A DNA stretch of 64,000 bases, from positions 559,351 to 623,350 of the forward strand of contig NZ_SMFQ01000002.1 in assembly GCF_004339015.1 (NCBI RefSeq). Reading direction: 5' to 3'. Source of the DNA: Cocleimonas flava. Its GTDB lineage: Bacteria > Pseudomonadota > Gammaproteobacteria > Thiotrichales > Thiotrichaceae. Shown one piece after another: positions 8,294 through 16,960 of the stretch (positions are counted from its first letter, which is position 1; every line of letters begins with the position of its first letter). The translations under genes and the position numbers were made by a program. The notes beneath the pieces are model-generated. The model worked only from the letters and a program-made list of their open reading frames with translations, did not search any database and was not told the DNA's origin.

Positions 8294-8783
8294 TTTTGGT
8301 ATAGCTCTGCTCTATCTCACCCGTAGCACTGACTACCATTTTAGAAGAATCTTTTTTTTCAAAGAAAAGTTCATAGGTAAACGGAGTCATCTCACCACTG
8401 GATAAAAATACGATTTGAGGATTTTCGTTTTCGCGCTCTTCTAGATTTGTAGAAATGCCATCCAAATACAACTTAGAGGTAATTGACGAAGGAAATTCTC
8501 GTTTATTGAAAGGTGCTTCTGACAGAGCAGTCCAACTATTATTTTCATTCCTGTAAAAACCATAGCCTTTATCATCGATTTCCAAAGCTATTTCGGCAGA
8601 TTGTAAAATCGATTCATCTTGGGCAAGAGAAATCAACGCACTAAATCGTTCGGTGTTTTCTTTCAGTAATTTATCACCCGCAGGAGGAAAAGATAAAGTC
8701 ACAGCTCCCATAAGAACTGCAACAATAACGATTACCACCATTATCTCTATTAAGGTAAAACCCTTGTGCGAGATCTTCATCAT
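8283..8783 (-). CDS. gspH: Type II secretion minor pseudopilin GspH
   Basis: 166 residues. The leader KGFTLIEIMVVIVIVAVLMG and the following region (FSALISLAQDESILQSAEIALEID) match the GspH/FimT pseudopilin family. GspH is a minor pilin near the pseudopilus tip. Two adjacent ATGs (residues 1 and 2) are possible starts and there is no strong Shine-Dalgarno, consistent with coupling to gspG 15 bases upstream. Confidence 0.9.
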   Translation of the reverse strand: MMKISHKGFTLIEIMVVIVIVAVLMGAVTLSFPPAGDKLLKENTERFSALISLAQDESILQSAEIALEIDDKGYGFYRNENNSWTALSEAPFNKREFPSSITSKLYLDGISTNLEERENENPQIVFLSSGEMTPFTYELFFEKKDSSKMVVSATGEIEQSYTKNEK

Positions 8784-8798
8784 TTATCTAGGATAGAC

Positions 8799-9245
8799 TT
8801 AATTATCTAGTTGCCAGTTACCAATATCATCATCGCTTTGGACACCGTCAGGGCCAAAAGAATAAATATCAACGTCTCCCTTTGCACCTGGGCTTAAATA
8901 GTTATAGGGATTTCCCCAAGGATCAATTGGCGTCTTTTTAGTATAACGTCTCCAGTTTTTAGCTTCAGGATCACCTGACGGCTTGCTTACCAAAGCTTCT
9001 AAGCCTTGATCAGTACTTGGGTAGTTATAATTTTCAGCTCTGTAGATCTCAAGCATTGAAGAAATGCTTTTTATGTCTGTCCCTGCTCTTGTCACATTTG
9101 CCTTATTCAAATTATCGAAAATAGCCGGACCTACTGCGGCAGCCATTACAGCAATAATTACGACAACAACCATCACTTCAAGCAAGGTAAAACCTAGGCT
9201 TTGCGCACGAGACAATGATTGAATGTTATTTCTACTTCTTTTCAT
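8799..9245 (-). CDS. gspG: Type II secretion major pseudopilin GspG
   Basis: 148 residues, the normal GspG size. A basic leader precedes the cleavage motif GFTLLEVMVVVVIIAVMAA. The C-terminal half carries the strongly conserved GspG signature: YPSTDQGLEALV, then IDPWGNPYNYLSPG and a Ca-binding loop YSFGPDGVQSDDDIGNW. It is the main structural subunit of the T2SS pseudopilus. It is first gene of the gspGHIJ group and is divergent from the rhombosortase gene. Confidence 0.96.
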   Translation of the reverse strand: MKRSRNNIQSLSRAQSLGFTLLEVMVVVVIIAVMAAAVGPAIFDNLNKANVTRAGTDIKSISSMLEIYRAENYNYPSTDQGLEALVSKPSGDPEAKNWRRYTKKTPIDPWGNPYNYLSPGAKGDVDIYSFGPDGVQSDDDIGNWQLDN

Positions 9246-9427
9246 TTACTTTCCCTACAATCTTTTGAATGAATCTAATAAATTAAGTTTTCAGGCAAGT
9301 TACCGTCATAAACTTATCAAAACTTTTACTTCAAAGGCTCAAAGAATTTATACTATTCACTTTCTCTGAAAGTCTAATTCTTTAAAATGACGGCATTTTG
9401 CCATATTTTATACAAGGTTGTTTAAAA

Positions 9428-10039
9428 ATGATCAAATTGAAACAACCGCTTTTCTTGGCAATAATTTCACTTACCGTAGTATTTTTTATTGCCCAACTCC
9501 TTCAAAATGAGTTCGTTTTTAATCGTGGGCAAATTGAATCTGGGCAATGGTGGAGAGTTATTGGCGGTAATTTAACGCACTCAAACTACCCACACTTATT
9601 TTTAAACCTCAGCGGGCTTTGGATCTTAGCCTTATTATTCATAGACACCCTGAAGGCAAAAACATTCATTTTCTGCAGTGTTTTTCTTTGTCTAATTGTG
9701 GGACTTGGTCTTTATTATTTCACCCCTGAACTACATATTTATTATGGTTTTTCTGGCGCTCTTTATGGATTATTTTTTATCGGCGGTGTAAACGCGGCTT
9801 TGAATAAAGATGTTTTTACTGGTATATCAGTAGCTACACTCATCCTAGGCAAAATCACCTGGGATTTTTTTCAGGGAGGAAGCAGTTCTAGCGAGGAACT
9901 CATAGGCATTCCTGTCGCAACTGACGCGCATCAATATGGCTTGATTGGAGCAATCATAATCAGCATTTTATTGTTTATTTTGCACCTTAAAAGAAATAAC
10001 AATCCATCTAAAGACCAAAAGTCACCCCCCCACTTATAG
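9428..10039 (+). CDS. rrtA: Rhombosortase-type rhomboid intramembrane protease
   Basis: About 203 residues from the ATG at 9428, which has AAGG upstream; an in-frame TTG at 9398 would add 10. It has about six membrane helices. Family features seen: QWWRVIGGNLTHSNYPHLFLNLSGL in the first loop, the catalytic Ser in YGFSGALYGL, and the partner His in DAHQYGLIGA near the C-terminus. Rhombosortases process proteins with a GlyGly-CTERM tail, many of which are type II secretion substrates, so the place beside gspGHIJ fits. No GlyGly-CTERM protein is visible in the window. The last residues (SPPHL) and the stop codon are encoded by a copy of the dispersed repeat. Confidence 0.85.
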   Translation: MIKLKQPLFLAIISLTVVFFIAQLLQNEFVFNRGQIESGQWWRVIGGNLTHSNYPHLFLNLSGLWILALLFIDTLKAKTFIFCSVFLCLIVGLGLYYFTPELHIYYGFSGALYGLFFIGGVNAALNKDVFTGISVATLILGKITWDFFQGGSSSSEELIGIPVATDAHQYGLIGAIIISILLFILHLKRNNNPSKDQKSPPHL

Positions 10040-10049
10040 GCACTTTTTT
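10021..10049 (-). repeat. Dispersed G-rich repeat overlapping the rhombosortase 3' end
   Basis: C-rich on the plus strand: CACCCCCCCACTTATAGGCA followed by a T-run. It spans the last five codons and TAG stop of the rhombosortase gene, so the element supplies the stop codon. It sits between convergent genes. Confidence 0.9.
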
Positions 10050-10060
10050 CATATTCCATT

Positions 10061-10834
10061 TTAATAGGTTAATCCTGTAAGCAACCCATCTTCTATCCAT
10101 TGCGATAAAAAACCCGCTATTCGTGCAGGAGCATGTTCAGCATCTACCCACTCACACACACCCTCGCACAAGCCTTCGAAGTTTCCTGATTGCATAGCAG
10201 AATCTAAAGCCCATGCTTCATCGACATCTAACGATCGATAATAGTTGAGCAATTCTTTTCTCCAGACTACCCAGCCTAATGGATAGTCTAATTTTTCTGG
10301 AGGAATTGGGTCTAACTGTTCATCAATCGCCGCCCAAAGCTGCGGAGTGTTCCATTCAAAATTTATTCGTGACACCGATGGATGAAAGTCAAATTGTAGT
10401 TGCCCCCAGTTTTCAATCGGTATTTGCTGCAGTGATTCCATTGAGATCGGTGCAGTATTATTACTGTCAAAAGCTTTTCTTTGTGCCCACTCGAATCTCG
10501 CCATTTCTGCCAGCACAGGAACATCGGAATATTTCTTTGCTAAAAATTCCTCAAGATGGCTACCAAAATAACGAAGAGAAAAGTGATGCGATGGATGAGC
10601 CTTCATATACGCGTAACTCATCGTATAAAAATCATCATCGCCTAGTAAAGTATGCACAGATGGGTAATTTTCGGATAACGCATCAATTAAACGATAGCCA
10701 TAGCCTGCGCCATAGATATCCAAACGAACTTTAGCGCTCACTTCTGCCGTTGACACAATGTCAGTTTGAATAGCATCATCCTTTTCTAGCAGAAAAGACA
10801 TCATGCTTTTTTGCAGTCTATATAGCTCGCTCAT
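10061..10834 (-). CDS. bufC: DUF2063 partner protein of MNIO enzyme (BufC/HvfC-like)
   Basis: 257 residues. The N-terminal 90 residues match the DUF2063 'putative DNA-binding' domain in layout (LQKSMMSFLLE..., RLDIYGAGYGYRLIDALSENYP, LLGDDDFYTMSYAYMKAHPS), which is known to act as the peptide-recruiting partner of DUF692 oxidases. The rest is a less conserved helical domain. It overlaps the DUF692 gene by 4 bases (10831-10834), as expected for an obligate pair. The role is to deliver the BufA2-like precursor to the oxidase. There is no DoxX-like gene (bufD) in the operon. Confidence 0.85.
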   Translation of the reverse strand: MSELYRLQKSMMSFLLEKDDAIQTDIVSTAEVSAKVRLDIYGAGYGYRLIDALSENYPSVHTLLGDDDFYTMSYAYMKAHPSHHFSLRYFGSHLEEFLAKKYSDVPVLAEMARFEWAQRKAFDSNNTAPISMESLQQIPIENWGQLQFDFHPSVSRINFEWNTPQLWAAIDEQLDPIPPEKLDYPLGWVVWRKELLNYYRSLDVDEAWALDSAMQSGNFEGLCEGVCEWVDAEHAPARIAGFLSQWIEDGLLTGLTY

Positions 10835-11664
10835 TGAGCAGATCTCTTGTTGGCTGCAGATATTTCTTTCGCCATTTTCAATTCTTTCATCAAATAAGGC
10901 AATTCGGGAATATTATCATCACGCTCGATCATCGTTGAAACACCATCGAAACGTTTAACCGCCTCTGCGTATAAATCCCAAACGCCTTCAACTACATCGT
11001 TATCGTGAGTATCAATAATGTACCCATCATATTGACTATGCCCAGCAAGATGATGCTGCTGAACACGCTCAGGGGGAACGCCATCAAGATAATCCAATGG
11101 ATCAAAGCCGTGATTGAATGCGCTAACGAATATATTATTAATATCCAGGAGCATTAGACTGTCTGATTCTTCAGCAATAGCGGTAATAAATTCCCACTCG
11201 GTCATGCCCTCAGATTGTTTGTAGCTTATATAGCTTGATACATTTTCTATCAAAATACGCCTTTCAAGATAATCCTGAGTCTGGCGAATTTTTTCAGACA
11301 CAAATTTAACCGTTTCTTCTGTATAGGGTAATGGCAATAAATCATGAGCATTGACACCATCCAAGCCGGTAAAGCACAGGTGATCAGAAATCCAGTGCGC
11401 TTTGGTACGATCCGCCAACGACTTTACCTGACTCAAATATTTCAAATCTATAGGGTCACTGCTGCCGATTGACATGGATACTCCGTGCATGACAACCGGA
11501 TAACGCTCACAAATCTGATCCAGGAAATAAAGTGGCTTCCCACCCTCGACCAAATAGTTTTCAGTGAGAATTTCGAACCAATCAACGTCAGGAGAGGTAT
11601 CGAGTATCGCATTATAGTGTTCTTTACGTAGGCCTAAGCCAAAGCCAAGAGATGGATATTTCAT
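10831..11664 (-). CDS. bufB: DUF692 multinuclear non-heme iron oxidase (MNIO), RiPP-modifying (BufB/HvfB-like)
   Basis: 277 residues with the TIM-barrel DUF692 signatures: GFGLGLRKEHYNAIL at the start, DWFEILTENYLVEGG, then HGVSMSIGS, SDHLCF, the metal-binding ENVSSYISY, LLDINNIFVSAFNHG, HLAGHSQYDGYIIDTHD and TMIERDDNIPEL. These His, Asp and Glu residues bind two or three irons. MNIOs convert Cys residues of a precursor peptide to thiooxazole or oxazolone/thioamide groups. The gene lies between the Cys-rich precursor (78 bases upstream) and the DUF2063 partner. Function is secure by context; which Cys are modified is not. Confidence 0.92.
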   Translation of the reverse strand: MKYPSLGFGLGLRKEHYNAILDTSPDVDWFEILTENYLVEGGKPLYFLDQICERYPVVMHGVSMSIGSSDPIDLKYLSQVKSLADRTKAHWISDHLCFTGLDGVNAHDLLPLPYTEETVKFVSEKIRQTQDYLERRILIENVSSYISYKQSEGMTEWEFITAIAEESDSLMLLDINNIFVSAFNHGFDPLDYLDGVPPERVQQHHLAGHSQYDGYIIDTHDNDVVEGVWDLYAEAVKRFDGVSTMIERDDNIPELPYLMKELKMAKEISAANKRSAQ

Positions 11665-11742
11665 AGTGAAACCTTAAGGCAAAAAAATACCCGATACAAC
11701 ATAATTGATCGGGCACTTCATAAATCTACTTACTTTTTACGA

Positions 11743-12033
11743 TTAAGCCTGACCTAGCACTTTTCCGCCTTTATCAGCACAATCAGTAGCTGATGCTTTT
11801 ACCCAGCCCTGACCTTTACAGCTATTAAGACCTTTACATGCACTTGTAGCTGTTGCGCACGCGCTGGTTCCTTTACAAGAGTTTATCCCGGCACACTTTA
11901 CGTCAGCCATTTTCTTATCTTTCGACATCGATGCTGATTTTGCGCTATCACCACCAGTAGAACAGCCTGCTAACAATAATGCTGCCGCTGCTGAAGCCAA
12001 TGTAAATCCTGTTACTTTAGATGCTGTTTTCAT
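11743..12033 (-). CDS. bufA2: BufA2-like Cys-rich RiPP precursor (bufferin-type metallophore)
   Basis: 96 residues with AAGGAGAAAG upstream of the ATG. The N-terminus is a signal sequence ending in a lipobox-like LLAGC (Cys24). The mature part carries six Cys (47, 53, 59, 66, 72, 85) in a repeated pattern, INSCKG...SACKGLNSCKGQGW. This matches my recollection of the BufA2 family of periplasmic bufferins, whose Cys are turned into copper-binding thiooxazoles by the adjacent MNIO. The operon order precursor-MNIO-DUF2063 supports this. If the lipobox is used, the product would be tethered to a membrane, whereas bufferins are usually described as soluble periplasmic peptides. Confidence 0.85.
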   Translation of the reverse strand: MKTASKVTGFTLASAAAALLLAGCSTGGDSAKSASMSKDKKMADVKCAGINSCKGTSACATATSACKGLNSCKGQGWVKASATDCADKGGKVLGQA

Positions 12034-12063
12034 TTTGTATCTTTCTCCTTGGTATAATTAAAT

Positions 12064-12093
12064 GACCATGCTTTGATATCTTGAAACATGGTC
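12064..12093. promoter_or_regulatory. Inverted repeat upstream of the bufA2-like gene (possible operator)
   Basis: Perfect 7-bp arms GACCATG (12064-12070) and CATGGTC (12087-12093) separated by 16 bases, starting about 30 bases before the precursor start codon. The position suits either a regulator site or a 5'-UTR hairpin. No regulator gene is adjacent. Confidence 0.35.
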
Positions 12094-12218
12094 GATAACC
12101 TGCAAGATGCAAATCATCCAAATACCTTACGTATCTAATATTTTTTAGATGCATAGCAGCTTGGTTTATATCCAGGCTTTAGAGAAAGTTTTTTCACGTA
12201 GTAGCTAAATCAGCACAA

Positions 12219-13505
12219 TTAACTTAACTTTTGCTCACGAGAAACTGCGCGATGTCCGATATCTCTTCGAACATATACATTATCCCAGCTAATTTTATCA
12301 ACTACAGCATAAGCTACCTGTTGAGCCTCGCTGACACTGTCTCCTAAACCTACTGCGCATAAAACTCTTCCGCCGTTTGTTTTGAGCTCGCCATCATCAA
12401 CCGTTCCGGCGTGAAAAACTTTACTGTTTTCAGTCTCTTCAGGAATACCTGTAATAACATCGCCTTTGTTGTATTTATCAGGGTAACCACCAGCCGCTAA
12501 AACAACACCTAATGAAGATCGTTGATCCCATTCAATTTGCGCTTCATCTAACTTTTCATCTAAAGCAGCTTCAATTAAATCGACCATGCTAGACTTTAGA
12601 CGCATCATAATAGGCTGTGTTTCCGGATCACCAAAACGCACATTATATTCAAGTACTTTTGAATTCCCCTTATCATCGACCATTACACCCGCGTACAAAA
12701 ATCCTGTAAACGGATGCCCTTCATCAGCCATGCCTTTAAGCGTTGGTTCGATTACATCTTTCATTATTTTCTGGCTAATTTCATCAGTCACCACTGGTGC
12801 AGGAGAATAAGCACCCATACCGCCTGTATTTGGACCAAGATCGCCTTCATCTCTCGCTTTATGATCTTGAGAAGACGCCATTGGCAAATAATTCTTTCCA
12901 TCCGCAATCACAATAATGCTAGCTTCTTCGCCCACTAAAAACTCTTCTATGACGACACGATGCCCTGCATCACCAAATGCATTACCCGCCAACATATCTT
13001 TAACCGCGGCGATTGCTTCATCTTCGGTTTCCGCCAATATCACGCCTTTACCCGCAGCGAGCCCATCCGCTTTGACTACGATTGGAGCACCTTGCTCTTT
13101 TATGTAAGCAATAGCTTCATCAATATCAGTGAAATTCCCATAAGCAGCAGTAGGAATATTATGTCTGGCAAAAAAGTCTTTAGAAAAAGCCTTAGAGCCT
13201 TCTAATTGAGCTGCACCTTTTGAAGGACCAAAACATCTGAGTCCGTTCTCAGCAAAAAGGTCAACGACTCCCTTAACCAATGGCGCTTCTGGGCCAACGA
13301 CAGTTAGATCAACATTATTCTCTTGAGCAAACGCCAATAAACCCTCGATATCTTCTGCGCCGATATCTACATTTTCAACTTTTTCTTCTAAAGCCGTTCC
13401 TGCATTACCTGGGGCTACAATGACTTTCTCTACTCGCTTTGATTGAGCTATTTTCCATGCCAATGCATGCTCTCTTCCACCACTACCGATGAGTAGTACT
13501 TTCAT
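12219..13505 (-). CDS. purD: Phosphoribosylamine-glycine ligase
   Basis: 428 residues, the normal PurD length. It begins MKVLLIGSGGREHALAWK and has the ATP-grasp signatures (GLAAGKGV, SQDHKARDEGDLGPNTGGMGAYSP, NVRFGDPETQ). It joins 5-phosphoribosylamine to glycine, using ATP, to give GAR in purine synthesis. purH, its usual neighbour, is not adjacent. It is divergent from ispH. Confidence 0.97.
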   Translation of the reverse strand: MKVLLIGSGGREHALAWKIAQSKRVEKVIVAPGNAGTALEEKVENVDIGAEDIEGLLAFAQENNVDLTVVGPEAPLVKGVVDLFAENGLRCFGPSKGAAQLEGSKAFSKDFFARHNIPTAAYGNFTDIDEAIAYIKEQGAPIVVKADGLAAGKGVILAETEDEAIAAVKDMLAGNAFGDAGHRVVIEEFLVGEEASIIVIADGKNYLPMASSQDHKARDEGDLGPNTGGMGAYSPAPVVTDEISQKIMKDVIEPTLKGMADEGHPFTGFLYAGVMVDDKGNSKVLEYNVRFGDPETQPIMMRLKSSMVDLIEAALDEKLDEAQIEWDQRSSLGVVLAAGGYPDKYNKGDVITGIPEETENSKVFHAGTVDDGELKTNGGRVLCAVGLGDSVSEAQQVAYAVVDKISWDNVYVRRDIGHRAVSREQKLS

Positions 13506-13619
13506 AGTAATTCCTATTTATAAACTGTTTTTAAATTTAACCAGCGCGAATTTTAACAAAACTATGCTTTCAGTTGTTACAATAAATTTTTTATGTGAAT
13601 CTTTTACGAGACTAAAGCA

Positions 13620-14564
13620 ATGAAAGTTACCTTAGCAAACCCTCGAGGCTTCTGTGCCGGCGTAGATAGAGCTATCGAAATAGTAGATCGTGCCATTGAA
13701 TTACTCGGCGCTCCCATTTATGTGCGCCATGAAGTGGTGCATAACCGTTTTGTAGTAAGTAATCTACGTGACAAAGGCGCAATCTTCGTCAATGAATTAG
13801 ATGAAGTCCCTGATGATGCTACCGTAATTTTTAGCGCCCACGGTGTTTCACGCGCTGTTCAAGACAAAGCCAAGTCAAGAGGCCTAAATGTTTTTGACGC
13901 GACTTGTCCGTTAGTTACCAAAGTTCACATGGAAGTTTTACGGTACAGCAAAGAAGGAAGAGAAACGGTTCTGATCGGCCATAAAGGTCACCCAGAAGTA
14001 GAAGGCACTATGGGTCAGTACAACAAGAGCTTTGGTGGGGATATATATCGCGTCGACTCACCCGAGGAAGTGGAGCTATTAGAGGTTAAAAACCCAGACA
14101 AGCTTGGATTTGTTACGCAAACCACCCTATCTATGGACGATACTGCAATTATAATCGAGTCTTTGAGGAGTCGATTTCCCAGCATTAAAGGCCCGAAAAA
14201 AGATGATATTTGTTATGCGACTCAAAATCGTCAGGATGCTTTAAAGAAACTTGCCGATAAAAGCGACATTATTCTTGTCGTTGGTTCTCCCAATAGCTCG
14301 AATTCAAATCGTTTAAAAGAACTCGCTGAGAAAAGAGGCACTCCATCCTATTTAATTGATGGGGCTGAAGACATAGAAGAAAGCTGGTTTACAGATAAAA
14401 CCTTAAGGGTAGGTGTAACTGCAGGAGCTTCTGCGCCTGAGATTTTGGTGGAGCAGGTTAATAAGAGACTAGAAGAACTTGGTGCTGAAATAATGCCTGA
14501 TGATCAGGGAATCATAGAAAACGTATCTTTTGTATTACCCAAAGAGCTTCGTTTAAAACCATAG
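13620..14564 (+). CDS. ispH: 4-hydroxy-3-methylbut-2-enyl diphosphate reductase
   Basis: 314 residues. The three iron-sulfur Cys are visible in [13 protein letters not shown] (Cys12), [11 protein letters not shown] and [12 protein letters not shown], with the catalytic ETTQ-like region (FVTQTTLS) and the closing [14 protein letters not shown]. It catalyses the last step of the MEP pathway, forming IPP and DMAPP, in the same pathway as dxr at 59741-60928. It stops 2 bases before the convergent FimT-like gene. Confidence 0.97.
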   Translation: MKVTLANPRGFCAGVDRAIEIVDRAIELLGAPIYVRHEVVHNRFVVSNLRDKGAIFVNELDEVPDDATVIFSAHGVSRAVQDKAKSRGLNVFDATCPLVTKVHMEVLRYSKEGRETVLIGHKGHPEVEGTMGQYNKSFGGDIYRVDSPEEVELLEVKNPDKLGFVTQTTLSMDDTAIIIESLRSRFPSIKGPKKDDICYATQNRQDALKKLADKSDIILVVGSPNSSNSNRLKELAEKRGTPSYLIDGAEDIEESWFTDKTLRVGVTAGASAPEILVEQVNKRLEELGAEIMPDDQGIIENVSFVLPKELRLKP

Positions 14565-14566
14565 TT

Positions 14567-15115
14567 TTATGGGTCTTCTGACTTGATTCTTCCAACTCTA
14601 TTTACTGTTACTTCTTTTTTAGTGACAGTAGGTTCTGACTCATGACCAACATCAAACGTTGTATTGCCTGCCACTCTACCTGAAAACAAGAAGGTAATAT
14701 TATTAGCGGTACCATTGATAAACATTCTATCAAAACCGTTGTGCACTTTGATAATCTCCTGCTCTTCTTCAAGATTATCATCATTACAATCAACAGCTAC
14801 TGCAGTAGGTGAACCATCACCATTACAGTCATCATAGACGATCCAGCCACCAGAATAATCAGTCCCACCATTACAGCTAAGCTGATCAGTACTGGCACAA
14901 ACAATTACATCTCGGCTTCTTTTCAACGCTTCACTTCGAGCCAAAACCATTGAAGAAATAAATTCGTTTGTTGTTGTCGGTATTTTATTATTTCTAATTA
15001 ATTGAGAAAAACTAGGCACAGCAATTGAAGCGAAAATTGCCACAATAGTTACTGTTACAATCATTTCAATAAGTGTAAACCCGGAATTATTTCTAATTTT
15101 AGATCTGTTTTTCAT
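14567..15115 (-). CDS. FimT/GspH-family type IV minor pilin
   Basis: 182 residues. The leader SGFTLIEMIVTVTIVAIFASIAVPSF is typical of FimT/FimU: cleavage after Gly, Glu5, and a hydrophobic helix ending in VPSF. SSMVLARSEALKRSRDVIVCAS and the GGWIVYDDCNGDG loop are common in FimT proteins, and paired Cys suggest disulfides. FimT-type minor pilins help assemble type IV pili and may bind DNA. Only one pilin gene is present, adjacent to ispH, an arrangement seen in other gammaproteobacteria where pilus genes follow ispH (lytB). Confidence 0.85.
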   Translation of the reverse strand: MKNRSKIRNNSGFTLIEMIVTVTIVAIFASIAVPSFSQLIRNNKIPTTTNEFISSMVLARSEALKRSRDVIVCASTDQLSCNGGTDYSGGWIVYDDCNGDGSPTAVAVDCNDDNLEEEQEIIKVHNGFDRMFINGTANNITFLFSGRVAGNTTFDVGHESEPTVTKKEVTVNRVGRIKSEDP

Positions 15116-15416
15116 ATCAATCAGTCCACAAACCCTAATGAGGCCAAGGATTGGTCATCGGTTTGTTTTAATTTAAGCCTTTATAATTATTAATATTATT
15201 AAACTCAGCCAGAATTTTGATTCTGTACCTATTACTAATGCAGTTGTTTTAACAACTTTTGACTACCCGATATTAAACCATATTTTGATATTTGAAGAGA
15301 GACTCTCAGATAAGCGGCCATTTACCACTTGAACGTATAAAATCAAATGATAAATGGCTACAAATCAGAGATGAGTTCAGCAACAAAGTTATTAAGACTT
15401 TATTGCTAAAACATAT
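15116..15416. other. Intergenic region between the FimT-like gene and the TolC-like gene
   Basis: 301 bases without a gene. It should hold the FimT promoter and the TolC 3' end. Two inverted repeats are visible: ACAAACC/GGTTTGT (15128-15166), in front of the FimT start, and an 8-bp perfect pair GCCATTTA/TAAATGGC (15317-15358), behind the TolC gene. Neither has a following T-run on the relevant strand, so neither is a clear terminator. Confidence 0.6.
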
Positions 15417-16799
15417 TTAGGTCTTTTTCAGCAATATTTTGCTAAGTGCTGCCAAATCAGCCTCTGTCAGCGTACCTGAAGCCTGTTTCAGCTTTAAAGT
15501 ATTTAGTAAGAAATCATATCGTGCAGAAGTATAATCACGTCTTGCAGAGAACGTATTTCGCAATGCAAGTAACACATCAACCGCTGTACGTGTTCCCGCT
15601 TCAAAACCAGCTTGCGTTGCACTTGCAGCAGTTTGTGATGAATTCAAAGCCTGTTTCAAAGCTTTAACTTGAGCTAATCCTGACACTATTGTTAAATAAG
15701 CTGCTCGAGACTGCTGAGTCGCCAAACGTTTTTGTAACTCTACAGTTTGTTGCGCCTGATGTAATTTATGACGAGCTTCACGCACACGCGAAGAAATATT
15801 GCCGCCATCCAGAAGGTTCAGGCTATATTGCACACCCACTGTGGCATCAAATTTGTCAGAATCATAAATATCCTCACCTGCAACAGAATTCACACCCTGA
15901 TTTGCAACCAGGTTAAGCGTACCTTTTTTTGCCGCTCTTTCATATTCTATGGTTTTTTGCGCGACTTCAACTGCATGCTTTGCAGCGATTAAATCTTTAC
16001 TATTTTCAACCGCGGCTTTAGACCACGCTTCTATATTAGTAGGCTTAGGAACAAGTAGAGGCACATTATCAGCAGCACCATTCAAGTGTTTATAAGCACG
16101 TGTAGTAATCGCTCTTAACGACTCTCTAGCAACATCTATTTGTTGATTAGCGATTTCAATCTGCGCCACAGAAAGGTCATATGAAGCTTGTGCTTCTTTT
16201 ACATCTGTTATGGCTGATCGACCTGCATCAAAAAAGGCTTTAACCTGATTTAGCTGCTTACCGATTGCATTTTTTTCCGCTTTTCTAAACACCAATGTGT
16301 CATTAGCATTCAAATAAGCGAAATAAGCATCCGCCACTCTGATAATTAGGTCTTGTCGATCCGATTCTAGCAACGCTTTTGATTGAAGAATCGATGCATC
16401 AACTTGATCAATTTGCGCATCTAACTGCTTATTAATAATGACTTTAGTTAAATTTAAATCATAACCAATGTTTGCGTATCCGCCAGCATCTTCTCCACCG
16501 TAGGATCTTTTACCCGTATATTGCGCAGTATAATTCGCGCCAGCAGTGACCGTGAGTTGTGGTTTCAGGCCTGATAAAACTTGTGGTTTAGCCTCAAGCG
16601 CAGCAAGAAAACCCATTTCGCTGACTTTCAGCTGGGCATCATTTTTCTTCGCATCCTCATACACTTGTAATAAGGTTTCTGCATTAACAGGAGCAGAAAC
16701 AGTCGCCATGATTATTGCACTTAATAAGAACGGTCGCTTCAACAAAGCACCTTGAAACAACTTGATATTTAACGATTTTTTAGCTATCTGAAAATTCAT
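15417..16799 (-). CDS. tolC: TolC-family outer-membrane efflux/secretion channel
   Basis: 460 residues with a signal peptide (about 40 residues, ending VNA-ET). The mature protein starts ETLLQVYEDAKKNDAQLKVSE and has the two tandem OEP halves of long coiled helices (around 70-240 and 270-430), including ITTRAYKHL and the late motif GFEAGTRTAVDVLLALRN that is typical of TolC. It forms the trimeric outer-membrane duct for type I secretion and RND/MFS pumps. It could serve the RND-MFP pair at 1.8-6.9 kb, which lacks its own channel, but that is inference. Confidence 0.9.
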   Translation of the reverse strand: MNFQIAKKSLNIKLFQGALLKRPFLLSAIIMATVSAPVNAETLLQVYEDAKKNDAQLKVSEMGFLAALEAKPQVLSGLKPQLTVTAGANYTAQYTGKRSYGGEDAGGYANIGYDLNLTKVIINKQLDAQIDQVDASILQSKALLESDRQDLIIRVADAYFAYLNANDTLVFRKAEKNAIGKQLNQVKAFFDAGRSAITDVKEAQASYDLSVAQIEIANQQIDVARESLRAITTRAYKHLNGAADNVPLLVPKPTNIEAWSKAAVENSKDLIAAKHAVEVAQKTIEYERAAKKGTLNLVANQGVNSVAGEDIYDSDKFDATVGVQYSLNLLDGGNISSRVREARHKLHQAQQTVELQKRLATQQSRAAYLTIVSGLAQVKALKQALNSSQTAASATQAGFEAGTRTAVDVLLALRNTFSARRDYTSARYDFLLNTLKLKQASGTLTEADLAALSKILLKKT

Positions 16800-16927
16800 C
16801 AGAACAGACCCCGAAAGGAAATAAATTTAAAAACGATCAGCATAATGACTCTCTAATATTTAATCAATCTAAAACTATGTAATCTTGTGTAAACAATGTG
16901 TGCCAATCAAGCCCATAAAGGGATATA

Positions 16928-16954
16928 CACCCCCCTACTTACGAGGCTTTTTTT
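16928..16954 (-). repeat. Dispersed G-rich repeat
   Basis: Plus-strand CACCCCCCTACTTACGAGGC followed by a T-run. It lies directly behind the stop codon of the gene at 16961-17452, in the sense orientation of that gene, between two genes of the same direction. Confidence 0.88.
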
Positions 16955-16960
16955 AGCACA

